Both the position numbers and the translations under genes were made by a program. This document shows, piece by piece, positions 38,257 through 46,713 of a DNA stretch of 62,788 nt. Every line of letters begins with the position of its first letter. Positions within the stretch are counted from its first letter, which is position 1. The notes beneath the pieces were generated by a model. The model did not search any database, was not told the DNA's origin, and saw only the letters and a program-made list of their open reading frames with translations. The DNA is from Bacillota bacterium (GTDB lineage Bacteria; Bacillota; Bacilli; Alicyclobacillales; SLC66), in NCBI GenBank assembly GCA_026627345.1, contig JAPNUP010000183.1, positions 1-62,788 of the forward strand. The letters run 5' to 3'.

Positions 38257-38271
38257 GGAGGGCGCTCTAAG

Positions 38272-39969
38272 GTGGTGCAACACGAGAGTCTCGACAACAG
38301 GCAGTTTGCCTGGATGATGCAACTGGGACAGCGCGAGTTGGCGGCGCACAAAGAGGAGATCAATGCTCTGAACGTCTTTCCGGTACCGGACGGCGACACA
38401 GGGACGAACATGACCCTTTCTTTTACGGCTGGACTTGAGCAGATGTCACAGTTGAGCCCGGATGCGCGACTGGATCAACTGACGGCCGCCCTCTCTGCAG
38501 GTTTGCTGATGGGGGCGCGCGGGAATTCCGGCGTGATCTTGTCACAACTTTGTCGAGGCTTTCAGGCCGCTTTCGGTCATGAAGATCTAGTTGATGCCAA
38601 ACTTTTCGCCAAGGCGCTTTCAGTCGGCGTTCACACGGCCTACAAGGCGGTGTCACGACCTGTGGAGGGCACTATTCTCACAGTAGCGAGGGAAGCAGCC
38701 CAAGCGGCAGAGAGTGCAGCTAAGCGCGCTGACGCTACGCTTGGCGACGTTTTGCTGGCAGCGTATCGCCAAGCACAAGTCGCGCTTTCGCGCACGCCGG
38801 ATCAGCTTCCGGTCTTGCGTCAAGCGGGGGTTGTCGATTCTGGCGGCCAAGGGTATGTTCATTTGCTAAATGGGTTCTTGCAAGCGTTTGAGCTCGGGCA
38901 AGACGCCGTGGCTTCAGGGTCCGTCACTGCCTCCCCAGTTGCTCCTGTCACACCAAGCGCTCTTTTTGTGGCGGAAGAGAGTCATGGTCAAGGCGAGTTT
39001 GGCTTTTGTACAGAGATGATCATTCGTGTGAAAACGACCGATGTCGACGGGATCGAGCAACGCGTGCGCGGCACCATGGAGGTGCTAGGAGATTCGCTTT
39101 TGGTCGTTGCAGTCGAGGATCCGGCAAGCACAGGTACCTTGGTCAAAGTCCACGTTCACACGGAGCATCCGGGCCAAGCACTCGAAGCAGGGCTGTCTTT
39201 CGGCGAATTGACCCGCATCAAAATTGACAACATGACGGAACAGTGGCAGGGGCTACGCACGGGGTCAACTGCGCCAGATGCTCGAAAGGAAGAAAGCGCG
39301 GGGGACAAAGACGCTCGTTGCGGGTTGATTGCGGTAGTGGCTGGTGACGGCTTGGCAGAGGTGTTTCGCGGATTGTCTGTCGATGTCGTGATTGCCTGCC
39401 AAGGCTCCATGAATCCCTCTACAGAGGAGATCGTGCAAGCCTATAAGGCGGTGTCTGCGGAGCATGTCATCGTATTGCCGAATCACCCCAACGTGATTAT
39501 GGCAGCGCAGCAGGCAGCGCGCCTTAGTGGCGATCGTCTGACCGTCGTACCTACGAAGTCAATCGGTGCAGGGCTAGGAGCTGCGCTTGCGTTCTCGGCC
39601 TCCCGTTCGGTGAAGGAAAATGAACAGGCGATGCGCGAGGCGGGCGAGCGTATTCGCTCTGGTGCTGTTACAGTCGCCTCGCGAGATGCGGAAATGGACG
39701 GGAAAACGATCGTCAAAGGTGCTTATATCGGTGTGATCGATTCAGTGATCGGCGTTGTCGATCCGACGCGTCAAGGCGCTTTACAAGCCGTTATAGATCG
39801 TCTCTGTAGTAGTGGCGCGGAGATTTGCACGGTTTTTTGTGCTCGTCACGAGGATGCGCACGAGGCTGATCTTGCTGCGCGCATGGCGCAGTCGAAGTAT
39901 CCTGCAGTTGAGTTTGAGATTCAGTACGGCGGGCAACCCGTATACGATTTCATCCTCGCCGCTGAGTGA
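38272..39969 (+). CDS. fakA: Fatty acid kinase catalytic subunit FakA-like (DAK2 domain)
   Basis: FakA phosphorylates exogenous fatty acids held by FakB proteins. The N-terminal DAK2 kinase domain (residues 1-205) has NVFPVPDGDTGTNM near residue 37, with the Asp residues that bind Mg-ATP, and GARGNSGVILSQLCRG. The C-terminal domain (residues 245-565) binds FakB. The 565 residues match B. subtilis YloV. The start is GTG 38272 (or 38275) after AAGGAGGG. It sits beside the fatty acid genes further down the window. Confidence 0.9.
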   Translation: MVQHESLDNRQFAWMMQLGQRELAAHKEEINALNVFPVPDGDTGTNMTLSFTAGLEQMSQLSPDARLDQLTAALSAGLLMGARGNSGVILSQLCRGFQAAFGHEDLVDAKLFAKALSVGVHTAYKAVSRPVEGTILTVAREAAQAAESAAKRADATLGDVLLAAYRQAQVALSRTPDQLPVLRQAGVVDSGGQGYVHLLNGFLQAFELGQDAVASGSVTASPVAPVTPSALFVAEESHGQGEFGFCTEMIIRVKTTDVDGIEQRVRGTMEVLGDSLLVVAVEDPASTGTLVKVHVHTEHPGQALEAGLSFGELTRIKIDNMTEQWQGLRTGSTAPDARKEESAGDKDARCGLIAVVAGDGLAEVFRGLSVDVVIACQGSMNPSTEEIVQAYKAVSAEHVIVLPNHPNVIMAAQQAARLSGDRLTVVPTKSIGAGLGAALAFSASRSVKENEQAMREAGERIRSGAVTVASRDAEMDGKTIVKGAYIGVIDSVIGVVDPTRQGALQAVIDRLCSSGAEICTVFCARHEDAHEADLAARMAQSKYPAVEFEIQYGGQPVYDFILAAE

Positions 39970-39983
39970 AAGGTGTGTCTACA

Positions 39984-42050
39984 GTGGCGACGGATGCTAA
40001 CTCGATCGGTTCTCTTCGCGAGATGAGCGTGCTGATGGTGCCCGGAATTGGTCCGGAGCGCGCGCTGCGTCTGGAGAGACTGGGCATTCGCAGCGTGCGT
40101 GACTTACTTCTTTACTTTCCCTACCGCTATGATTCCTTGTCGCAAAGTGATGACTTGTCAGCGCTTCACGGGTCGGCTGTCACCGTGGTCGGTGTCGTGC
40201 GAGGTCCGGTGTCGGTGCGCTATCGGTCGGGCCGATCAGTATTGACCGTGACTGTCGTGTTAGAAGGCGAGCGTGAGCAAAGTCTGCAAGCCGTATTCTT
40301 TAACCAACCCTATTTGCGTCATCAGCTACAAGATGGCAAAATCCTTCAACTGACGGGCAAATACGATGCCCATCGCAGTTCCTTGACGGTGTCGTCCTAT
40401 TCGCTCAAAGTCGAGCGAACAGCTTCTGAACAACCCGTTTATCGCGTCAACTCGCAGATCTCCGTTCATACACTGCGCACGTACATAGGCAAAGCAATCG
40501 AGCTGTTCGGTCATCGTCTGGAGGATGAATTACCGCTTGTCTTGCGTGAGCGGTTTCGCCTCGTCAGCTACGCGAATGCGATCCTGTCTATCCATTTTCC
40601 AAAAGATGCACAAGCCCTTCGTCAAGCGCGTAGACGCCTTGTCTTTGAAGAGTTCTTGCGTTTCCAACTAGCGGTCCAAGGATTTCGCCATATACGCGCG
40701 AAAGAGGTCCGCCCAAGGCTCGATTTGGGTGCGCTGGCAGGCGGTGTCGCCGCGTTCACTGCGCGGTTGCCGTTTACGCTGACAGGGGCGCAGGCGCAGG
40801 CGATTGAAGAGATTTCGTCCGATGTGTGCGACGTGCATCCGATGCACCGACTACTGCAAGGGGACGTAGGCTCCGGAAAGACGGCGGTGGCTTTTGCGCT
40901 GGCGGCTGGGTTGGCAGGTCTTGGCTGGCAAACCGCACTGATGGCACCAACCGGAATCCTTGCGCTGCAGCATCGCCAAGATGCGGCTCGCTGGTTGACC
41001 CCGCACGGGGTACGTGTGGCCGATCTGACGTCGCGTATGCCCGCCAAGACGCGCAGAGAGACGATCGATGCGATTGCGCACGGGGATGTGGACGTGGTCA
41101 TCGGAACACACGCTTTGGTGTCCGAACAGGTGACTTTTCAACGTCTGCGGCTGGTGATTACTGATGAACAGCATCGTTTTGGTGTCGGTGTGCGTCGATT
41201 GTTGCGGGAAAAAGGCCGTGACGTGGATGTACTTCAACTGTCGGCCACGCCTATTCCACGAACGCTTGCGCTCACGTTGTACGGCGATGTGGCGATCACG
41301 TCGATGCGGGAAAGACCGGCTGGCCGACAACCGATTGAAACGTTGTGGGTCCGTCCAAAGGCCCAGGAGCAAGCATTTCGCTTACTGCGTCGGGAATTGA
41401 CAAAAGGGCATCAAGTATTTGTCGTAGCGGCACGGATCGACCCGTCCGATGATGGACCTGGGTTTAGTGCCGTCGAACTCTATGACCTGTGTCAGGATGA
41501 ATTGGCTAATTGGCAAGTCGGGATCTTGCATGGCCAAATGCCAGAAGCCGAACGCGAGCGGGTGATGGACGCTTTTGTTCGCGGTGAGGTACAAGTGCTG
41601 GTGGCCACCACCATCGTGGAAGTTGGCGTCAGCGTGGCTAATGCCACGGCGATCGTGATCTTTGAGGCAGATCGTTTCGGCGTTGCCACGTTGCATCAGT
41701 TGCGCGGTCGCGTAGGACGTTCTGAATTCCCGTCTTATTGTGTGCTCGTCTCTGACCTACCTACTATCGCGGCCAAAAGTAGGATTCACGCGTTGCGCGA
41801 GTCGCAAGACGGTTTCAGTCTGGCGGAACAGGACCTCATCTTACGCGGGCCGGGCGAAGCGTTCGGAGATCGTCAAAGCGGACTGCCGGTCTTTGCGATC
41901 GGGGATGTGATCGCAGATCGGCGGGTGATGGAAGTTGCACGTGATGTCGCACGGGAACTGTTGCAAGGCGTGGATTTCTGGATTTTGCCCAGCTTTTCTT
42001 CACTGCGCCAAATCGCGATCGAGCAAGTGGATGAACATGCGGACTCGTGA
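39984..42050 (+). CDS. recG: ATP-dependent DNA helicase RecG
   Basis: Remodels stalled forks and Holliday junctions. An N-terminal wedge/OB domain (YFPYRYDS, then the beta-barrel) precedes Walker A LLQGDVGSGKTAVAFA near residue 292, a DEQH box in VITDEQHRFGV near residue 393, and motif VI HQLRGRVGRSEFPSYC near residue 570. The family-typical TRG-like C-terminus is present. GTG 39984, preceded by GAAAGGTG, is preferred to GTG 39966. The product is 688 residues. Confidence 0.94.
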   Translation: MATDANSIGSLREMSVLMVPGIGPERALRLERLGIRSVRDLLLYFPYRYDSLSQSDDLSALHGSAVTVVGVVRGPVSVRYRSGRSVLTVTVVLEGEREQSLQAVFFNQPYLRHQLQDGKILQLTGKYDAHRSSLTVSSYSLKVERTASEQPVYRVNSQISVHTLRTYIGKAIELFGHRLEDELPLVLRERFRLVSYANAILSIHFPKDAQALRQARRRLVFEEFLRFQLAVQGFRHIRAKEVRPRLDLGALAGGVAAFTARLPFTLTGAQAQAIEEISSDVCDVHPMHRLLQGDVGSGKTAVAFALAAGLAGLGWQTALMAPTGILALQHRQDAARWLTPHGVRVADLTSRMPAKTRRETIDAIAHGDVDVVIGTHALVSEQVTFQRLRLVITDEQHRFGVGVRRLLREKGRDVDVLQLSATPIPRTLALTLYGDVAITSMRERPAGRQPIETLWVRPKAQEQAFRLLRRELTKGHQVFVVAARIDPSDDGPGFSAVELYDLCQDELANWQVGILHGQMPEAERERVMDAFVRGEVQVLVATTIVEVGVSVANATAIVIFEADRFGVATLHQLRGRVGRSEFPSYCVLVSDLPTIAAKSRIHALRESQDGFSLAEQDLILRGPGEAFGDRQSGLPVFAIGDVIADRRVMEVARDVARELLQGVDFWILPSFSSLRQIAIEQVDEHADS

Positions 42051-42104
42051 GTGTGATCTAGCCATGCAAAAAGGGATTCAGGGCCTGTGAGAGGGGACAA
42101 AGAG

Positions 42105-42956
42105 GTGAACACAGCGCACAGACGTTGGCGCCATCGCGTGTGCGCAGCGTGCCTGCAGGTTCTTCCGAAGCGGTTGCTGACGACTTTGGCGGGTCATGTG
42201 TTGCGCAGTCGCAGCAGTCGCATCTTGGTGCGCGGGTTCGCAGCTGTCTATAGAATCTCACTGACGGACTGCGAACAGCCATGGCAATCGTACCGCTCGC
42301 TGGCCGAGTTCTTTGCCCGCCGACTGCGACCAGGCTTACGGGCATTAGACGGAGATGACCGCGTGATTGCGTCGCCGGTAGACGGTACTGTATCCGAACT
42401 CGGTCGGATCGAGCGCGGGACAGCGATACAGGCTAAAGGGTACGCATACGCGGTCTCGTCCCTTCTTGCCGATCGTGCACACGCTTTTGAGGGTGGTCAA
42501 TATCTGACTATTTACTTAAGCCCAAGTGATTACCACCGGATTCATGCGCCTTTTTCTGCAACCGTGGACAAAGCGATACGCATCCCAGGCACCCTTTTTC
42601 CGGTTAACAGCCTAGGCAGCCAATCGATTCAAAGTCTGTTTACGCGCAATGAGCGCGTCGTGGCATGGCTCAAAGCAGAAGAGCGCGACCTGGCAATGGC
42701 GGCGATCGGATCATTTGTCGTAGGAAGTGTACAGTTAAGCTTGCCCACGGCCACGGTTGCCCGGGCAAGGCGCAACAGCGGCCCCCCTGCCACACTTCTC
42801 ATGAAACCTGTCCCGATCGATCGTGGAGAAGAATTTGGGTGGTTCGAGTTTGGTAGCACAGTGGTCCTCTTATTTGGCCCTGACCAGGCGCAACTTACTG
42901 TACAATCCGGTGAGCGCGTTAAGGCGCTGTCAGGGATCGGCTTCTGGCGGACCTAG
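42105..42956 (+). CDS. psd: Phosphatidylserine decarboxylase proenzyme
   Basis: Makes phosphatidylethanolamine at the membrane; the chain self-cleaves to give a pyruvoyl alpha subunit. The DYHRIHAP motif near residue 141 and the processing site FEFGSTVVLLF near residue 250 (cleaved between Gly and Ser) are present. The central FPVNSLG is also typical. The GTG at 42105 has AGAGGGG upstream and is preferred to GTG 42087. It has 283 residues. It lies between recG and rsmD, not a usual place for psd. Confidence 0.92.
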   Translation: MNTAHRRWRHRVCAACLQVLPKRLLTTLAGHVLRSRSSRILVRGFAAVYRISLTDCEQPWQSYRSLAEFFARRLRPGLRALDGDDRVIASPVDGTVSELGRIERGTAIQAKGYAYAVSSLLADRAHAFEGGQYLTIYLSPSDYHRIHAPFSATVDKAIRIPGTLFPVNSLGSQSIQSLFTRNERVVAWLKAEERDLAMAAIGSFVVGSVQLSLPTATVARARRNSGPPATLLMKPVPIDRGEEFGWFEFGSTVVLLFGPDQAQLTVQSGERVKALSGIGFWRT

Positions 42957-42972
42957 TTTTGTACAGGTATGT

Positions 42973-43014
42973 AAAAAGCGGAGCCGACCCGCTTGGGGCC
43001 GACTCCGCTTTTTT
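42973..43014. terminator. Bidirectional terminator between psd and the small membrane genes
   Basis: AAAAAGCGGAG and CTCCGCTTTTTT form the outer stem, extended by GC pairs with two mismatches, around a 4-5 nt loop. T-runs on both strands allow termination of psd (plus) and of the two small genes (minus). Confidence 0.87.
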
Positions 43015-43026
43015 GCCTTGCGGGGA

Positions 43027-43158
43027 TTAGTACGCTGCGCCAGCGCCAGCGCCTGCGCCGTACCCTGCTCCGCCGAATGCAGGAACGAGAAGGAAGAACA
43101 GAACGAAGATGATCAGAAAGACGACTGCCCAACGTGTGTAACCGCCAAATGTACCCAT
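43027..43158 (-). CDS. Small single-helix membrane protein, paralog 1 (YjcZ-like)
   Basis: A 43-residue protein: a short polar start (MGTFGGYTRW), one hydrophobic helix, and a Gly/Ala-rich tail. GGYTRWAVVFLIIFVLFF is shared almost exactly with the neighbouring 39-residue gene, so they are paralogs. The aromatic start and single helix resemble the small YjcZ-type sporulation proteins; that assignment is tentative. A strong AAGGAGG ribosome site lies upstream. It ends in the terminator at 42973-43014. Missed by standard length cut-offs. Confidence 0.72.
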   Translation of the reverse strand: MGTFGGYTRWAVVFLIIFVLFFLLVPAFGGAGYGAGAGAGAAY

Positions 43159-43221
43159 TTTAAATGGCCTCCTTAGTGTGTGCTACTAGTATCTACTGCA
43201 GACAAGATGCACTGGGCTCGC

Positions 43222-43341
43222 TTAGTAGACAGGCACAGTCGTGCACTGTTGCGTGTAAGCTGGGACCAGCAGGAAGAACAGTACAAAGATGATCAGAAAT
43301 ACGACAGCCCACCGCGTGTATCCACCGAACGTTCCTTCCAT
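43222..43341 (-). CDS. Small single-helix membrane protein, paralog 2 (YjcZ-like)
   Basis: A 39-residue protein starting MEGTFGGYTRW, with the same hydrophobic helix as paralog 1 but a different tail (AYTQQCTTVPVY) containing one cysteine. GAGGAGGT supplies a strong ribosome site. It lies 63 nt upstream of paralog 1 on the same strand, so they are probably co-transcribed. An intrinsic terminator and structured segment lie upstream, between 43432 and 43716. Spore or envelope localisation is a guess. Confidence 0.72.
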   Translation of the reverse strand: MEGTFGGYTRWAVVFLIIFVLFFLLVPAYTQQCTTVPVY

Positions 43342-43431
43342 TTGCAATGACCTCCTCGTTGTTGTTTCGTTTGCTACACTCCAACAGATGCGAGTCGCAT
43401 GCTTTCTGTAAGGGCATCCGCCCGGGCATAC

Positions 43432-43465
43432 AAAAAATCCCCCTCGCCCGGGTACGCGAGGGGGA
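43432..43465 (-). terminator. Intrinsic terminator upstream of the small membrane gene pair
   Basis: A 10-bp stem (43438-43447 with 43456-43465) around an 8-nt loop is followed on the minus strand by six T. No T-run exists on the plus strand, so it works on minus transcripts only. It lies about 90 nt before the 39-residue gene, so it either ends an upstream RNA or acts as an attenuator of the small genes. Confidence 0.85.
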
Positions 43466-43716
43466 AAACCTGAGCTTCACACATGCAGTCGGCAGATGCT
43501 TGCGGCCATCCGCTTATGTAGAGGCGCAAAACTCAGTTACTGGGAGAGGAGAAACCGGAAGAGAGTGCTTGCGCGCTCTCTTTGGTTGCCTTGCGGCGTC
43601 TCCGCCGCTATCTGCAGTGTGGTCAGCCGGTAGTGGCGATATACCTGACGCGGCAGATTTTATGAGTACCGAGCTTTGTGATACAGTGGACATTGTGGAA
43701 AGGGGCGAGCGATCCC
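43466..43716 (-). ncRNA. Candidate structured RNA or leader on the minus strand
   Basis: This stretch encodes no convincing protein. On the minus strand it holds two hairpins with GNRA tetraloops: 43593-43608 (6 bp, GAGA loop) and 43559-43582 (10 positions, GCAA loop, one mismatch). The terminator at 43432-43465 follows. This layout suits a small RNA or a riboswitch-like leader for the two small membrane genes. I matched it to no known class. The same hairpins can fold on the plus strand as an rsmD leader. Confidence 0.4.
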
Positions 43717-44295
43717 TTGAGAATCATCGCGGGTACGCATAAGGGCCGCGTGCTCACGGCTCCTAAAGGCGATTTCACAAGACCGACTGCAGACCGAGTC
43801 AAAGAAGCCGTTTTTTCGATGATCGGACCTTATTTAGATGGTGGGGTCGTCCTTGATCTGTTCGCGGGAACTGGCGCTCTGGGCATCGAATCTTTGAGCC
43901 GTGGCGCCGAGCACAGTGTCTTTGTGGATAAGCACACTGCGGACGTTATCGAAACGAACTTGCGCAACTTCGGATTGCAAAGCCGCAGTACGGTGTTGCG
44001 CGCGGCCTACCCTGCCGTGTGGAAACGATTGGTCAGTGGTGGTTGGCGTTATCAGTGGGTATTTCTAGACCCTCCGTATCGTATGGAGGTGTGTGCGCAG
44101 TGTATGCGTGACTTAGCCGAGGGTGGACTACTGCAAAGCCGGGCGACCATCGTGACAGAGTTAGGCCGCGACGCGGTCACGCCGAGTGTAGAAGGGTTTC
44201 GGTGCGTGCGTGAAAGTCGCTATGGAGATACTAAAATTGCCGTGTTCAGATGGGAGGGTGAGGATGCGAGTAGCCGTATTTCCCGGGAGTTTTGA
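43717..44295 (+). CDS. rsmD: 16S rRNA (guanine-966-N2)-methyltransferase
   Basis: Methylates G966 (E. coli numbering) of 16S rRNA. The family start (R-I-I-A-G-x-x-x-G-R) appears here as LRIIAGTHKGRVL, with TTG 43717 as the start codon and AAAGGGG upstream. The SAM site LDLFAGTGALGIE is near residue 46, and the catalytic FLDPPY near residue 118. It has 192 residues. The in-frame stretch upstream (43678) shows no homology. It overlaps coaD by 32 nt. Confidence 0.93.
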   Translation: MRIIAGTHKGRVLTAPKGDFTRPTADRVKEAVFSMIGPYLDGGVVLDLFAGTGALGIESLSRGAEHSVFVDKHTADVIETNLRNFGLQSRSTVLRAAYPAVWKRLVSGGWRYQWVFLDPPYRMEVCAQCMRDLAEGGLLQSRATIVTELGRDAVTPSVEGFRCVRESRYGDTKIAVFRWEGEDASSRISREF

Positions 44296-44734
44296 TCCCA
44301 TTACCAATGGTCATTTGAATATGATCGAGCGCGCATCCAAGTTATTTGATCGCTTGTTCGTTGCCGTCTTCGTCAATGCGCAGAAGCAACCGCGATTTTC
44401 AGTCGCACAGCGCGTCGATTTTATCCGGGAAAGCGTTCGCCATTTGCCGCAAGTGGAAGTCGATCAGTTTAGCGGCTTGGTGGTCGACTACTTGAAGCAA
44501 CGGCAGTGTACAGTGCTAGTCAGAGGCCTGCGCACCAGTACAGACTTCGAGAGCGAGTGGCAGTTGGCCGCCATGAATCACGCCCTTCATGCCGACGTGG
44601 AAACGGTGTTGCTACCTTCCTGGGGTGAGCATTTGCAGATCAGCTCCAGCCTCATTAAAGACATTGCCAGTCACGGTGGCGACATCACGCCTTTTGTACC
44701 GCCTGTTGTGCTACAAGGCTTTTTGTCTTCGTAA
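44264..44734 (+). CDS. coaD: Phosphopantetheine adenylyltransferase
   Basis: Penultimate step of CoA synthesis: 4'-phosphopantetheine plus ATP gives dephospho-CoA. The nucleotidyltransferase motif PGSFDPITNGHLNMIERA is at the N-terminus, VRGLRTSTDFESEWQLA near residue 88, and the C-terminal ISSSLIKDI marks the second ATP site. The 156 residues are normal. ATG 44264 follows GGGAGGGTGAGG; an earlier start lies inside rsmD. Confidence 0.95.
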   Translation: MRVAVFPGSFDPITNGHLNMIERASKLFDRLFVAVFVNAQKQPRFSVAQRVDFIRESVRHLPQVEVDQFSGLVVDYLKQRQCTVLVRGLRTSTDFESEWQLAAMNHALHADVETVLLPSWGEHLQISSSLIKDIASHGGDITPFVPPVVLQGFLSS

Positions 44735-44786
44735 AGTGGGTAAGAGCGAGTTGCGACCCGAAACAGGGATTTCCGGGAGGTGCTTT

Positions 44787-45599
44787 ATGGATCGTCCAGC
44801 GCGTATTGGCGTTGCGCTTGGCAGCGGTGGCACCCGCGGGTTTGCCCATGTGGGCGTATTGCAGGTACTCGAGGAAGAAGGCATCGCCATCGATTATATC
44901 GCCGGATCGAGCATGGGTGCCCTTATTGCGAGTATTTATGCGACAGGGTCACCACTCACGCTCATGGAGAAATTGGCTATTCACCTTCCGCTGAGTAGGT
45001 GGGTTGATGTAACGGTGCCGCGTCTCGGACTCGTATCCGGAGAGCGATTTCATCGTCTGATCGAGCTGTTGACAAAAGGTAAGTCGTTTGCAGAGACTGT
45101 CTTGCCGCTCGCGGTTGTGGCGACTGATCTCGAACTTGGGGAACGCGTGGTCTTTACGGATGGTCCGATTCACGAAGCGGTGCGCGCCAGTATCGCCATT
45201 CCAGGCATCTTTGTTCCGCATAAGATCAATGGACGCATGCTCATCGACGGTGGTGTAATCGATCGCGTGCCTATTCGCGCCGCGCGGGAACTCGGAGCGG
45301 ACTTCGTGATTGCCGTAGACGTCGGATTGTTTGACCGGTTGCCCCCAGTGCGTCATGTGGTCGATGTGATCGTGCAGGCGATCGACATTATGGAGCGCGA
45401 GGTGTTTCGCTATCGTGTGCTCGATGCTGATTTCGTGGTGCGCCCGCACTTGGATCTCATGAGTTCGACGGCGTTTTCGGGAATCGATAAAGCGATTGCG
45501 ATAGGCCGTGCTGCTATGCGTGAGGCGATGCCGGCCTTGCGCGAAGCGCTCTCGCAGCGAAAGGATGTATGGACAGGTGAGCAGACCGAACATGCGTAA
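44787..45599 (+). CDS. Patatin-like phospholipase family protein (RssA/YlbK type)
   Basis: A 270-residue serine acyl hydrolase. ALGSGGTRGFAHVGV near residue 10 is the oxyanion loop, GSSMGALIAS near residue 41 holds the nucleophile Ser, and IDGGVIDRVP near residue 153 the catalytic Asp. No signal peptide is seen. B. subtilis YlbK has the same neighbour ylbL. ATG 44787 is preceded by GGGAGGTG. Its substrate is unknown. The last 8 nt overlap the next gene. Confidence 0.9.
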   Translation: MDRPARIGVALGSGGTRGFAHVGVLQVLEEEGIAIDYIAGSSMGALIASIYATGSPLTLMEKLAIHLPLSRWVDVTVPRLGLVSGERFHRLIELLTKGKSFAETVLPLAVVATDLELGERVVFTDGPIHEAVRASIAIPGIFVPHKINGRMLIDGGVIDRVPIRAARELGADFVIAVDVGLFDRLPPVRHVVDVIVQAIDIMEREVFRYRVLDADFVVRPHLDLMSSTAFSGIDKAIAIGRAAMREAMPALREALSQRKDVWTGEQTEHA

Positions 45600-46659
45600 A
45601 CGCGGGTTTGTGCGTGAACACGTAGGCGTGGTATCGTTAGCCGCAACTGTGGTGATCTTAGTGGTCCTTTACTTCATTCCACTGCCTTACTACTTTTTCT
45701 TGCCAGGTGAAGCGATGAATCTACAACCGCTGATCAGTGTGCAAGGTGGACACAAGACCGCCAAGGGAACCCTGATGTTGACCACTGTCGACGTGCTTTA
45801 CGCGAACAATGTGTACAGCTATCTGTACGGATTGCTCCAACCTGATCATCAGCTGTATACGGCTCAGGAGTTGAGCGGCGGCTTCTCGGATCGACAGTAC
45901 AACGACATCGAGCAGTATATGATGCAGTCTGCCCATCAGGACGCCGTGATCGCAGCGATGCGTTTCTTACACAAACCGGTGGTGGTGACTGTGCAAGGGG
46001 TGCAAGTGATTTCCGTAGATAGCAATTCACTAGCCAAGGGCGTCTTGCAGCCAGGTGACATTATTACCGCGATCGGTCATGTGTCACTCGTGAAGAATCC
46101 AGCCGCGATGTACACAGAGTTGACCCATTACAAACCAGGGCAGACGGTGACGCTGACTATCGTTCACGGTAAAAAGACGCGCACAGCGACAGTCCCGTTG
46201 ATCGGATTGCCGCCGCTGCCAGGGCAAAAAGGGACACGAGCGGGCATCGGGTTTTTACCGGCAGTCGCGCAGACAGTGTCTACGCCTGATCACGTTGTGT
46301 TTCACACAGGGAATATTGAAGGCCCGTCTGCGGGATTGATGTTTACACTGGAAATCATTAACCAACTGTATCCGGGAGAGGACTTGACGCGCGGGTACAA
46401 GATTGCCGGCACAGGAACGATTGATCCGACTGGTCAGGTGGGGCAGATCGGCGGGGCCGCGCATAAAGTTGCGGACGCCAATGCCGCAGGCGCGGAGATC
46501 TTCTTTGTGCCAGCTGATGTGGCGCCAGGTGATACCAATGCTTTGCACGCGATACAGGAAGGCAAGCAGCTCGGTACGCACATGAAAATCGTGCCGGTCC
46601 GTACACTGGCGCAAGTAGTCGCGTATCTGCGATCGCTGCCTCCAAAAGCAGGCGTTTGA
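45592..46659 (+). CDS. ylbL: Membrane-anchored PDZ/Lon-like serine protease (YlbL)
   Basis: A cell-surface protease; B. subtilis YlbL degrades the cell-division inhibitor YneA after DNA damage. One N-terminal helix (VVSLAATVVILVVLYFI), a PDZ domain around residues 125-200 (LQPGDIITAIG), and a C-terminal Lon-like domain are visible. The catalytic Ser is in EGPSAGLMFTLE near residue 245 and the Lys in AAHKVADA near residue 291. It has 355 residues from ATG 45592, which overlaps the patatin gene. Confidence 0.9.
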   Translation: MRKRGFVREHVGVVSLAATVVILVVLYFIPLPYYFFLPGEAMNLQPLISVQGGHKTAKGTLMLTTVDVLYANNVYSYLYGLLQPDHQLYTAQELSGGFSDRQYNDIEQYMMQSAHQDAVIAAMRFLHKPVVVTVQGVQVISVDSNSLAKGVLQPGDIITAIGHVSLVKNPAAMYTELTHYKPGQTVTLTIVHGKKTRTATVPLIGLPPLPGQKGTRAGIGFLPAVAQTVSTPDHVVFHTGNIEGPSAGLMFTLEIINQLYPGEDLTRGYKIAGTGTIDPTGQVGQIGGAAHKVADANAAGAEIFFVPADVAPGDTNALHAIQEGKQLGTHMKIVPVRTLAQVVAYLRSLPPKAGV

Positions 46660-46685
46660 CACAACCCTAGAGTTCTCGCTATACT
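46656..46685 (+). promoter_or_regulatory. Strong sigma-A promoter for yceD-rpmF
   Basis: TTGACA (46656-46661) and TATACT (46680-46685) with an 18-nt spacer form a near-consensus promoter. The -35 overlaps the ylbL stop codon. Transcription would start near 46692, just before the yceD ribosome site. Confidence 0.78.
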
Positions 46686-46713
46686 ATCATGTGTTGATCG
46701 GAGTGAAGAAGCT

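Noticed and set aside
43347-43742. 131-codon plus-strand reading frame across the rsmD leader
   Set aside because: It crosses the minus-strand terminator and the hairpins, has no recognisable family, and ends within rsmD.
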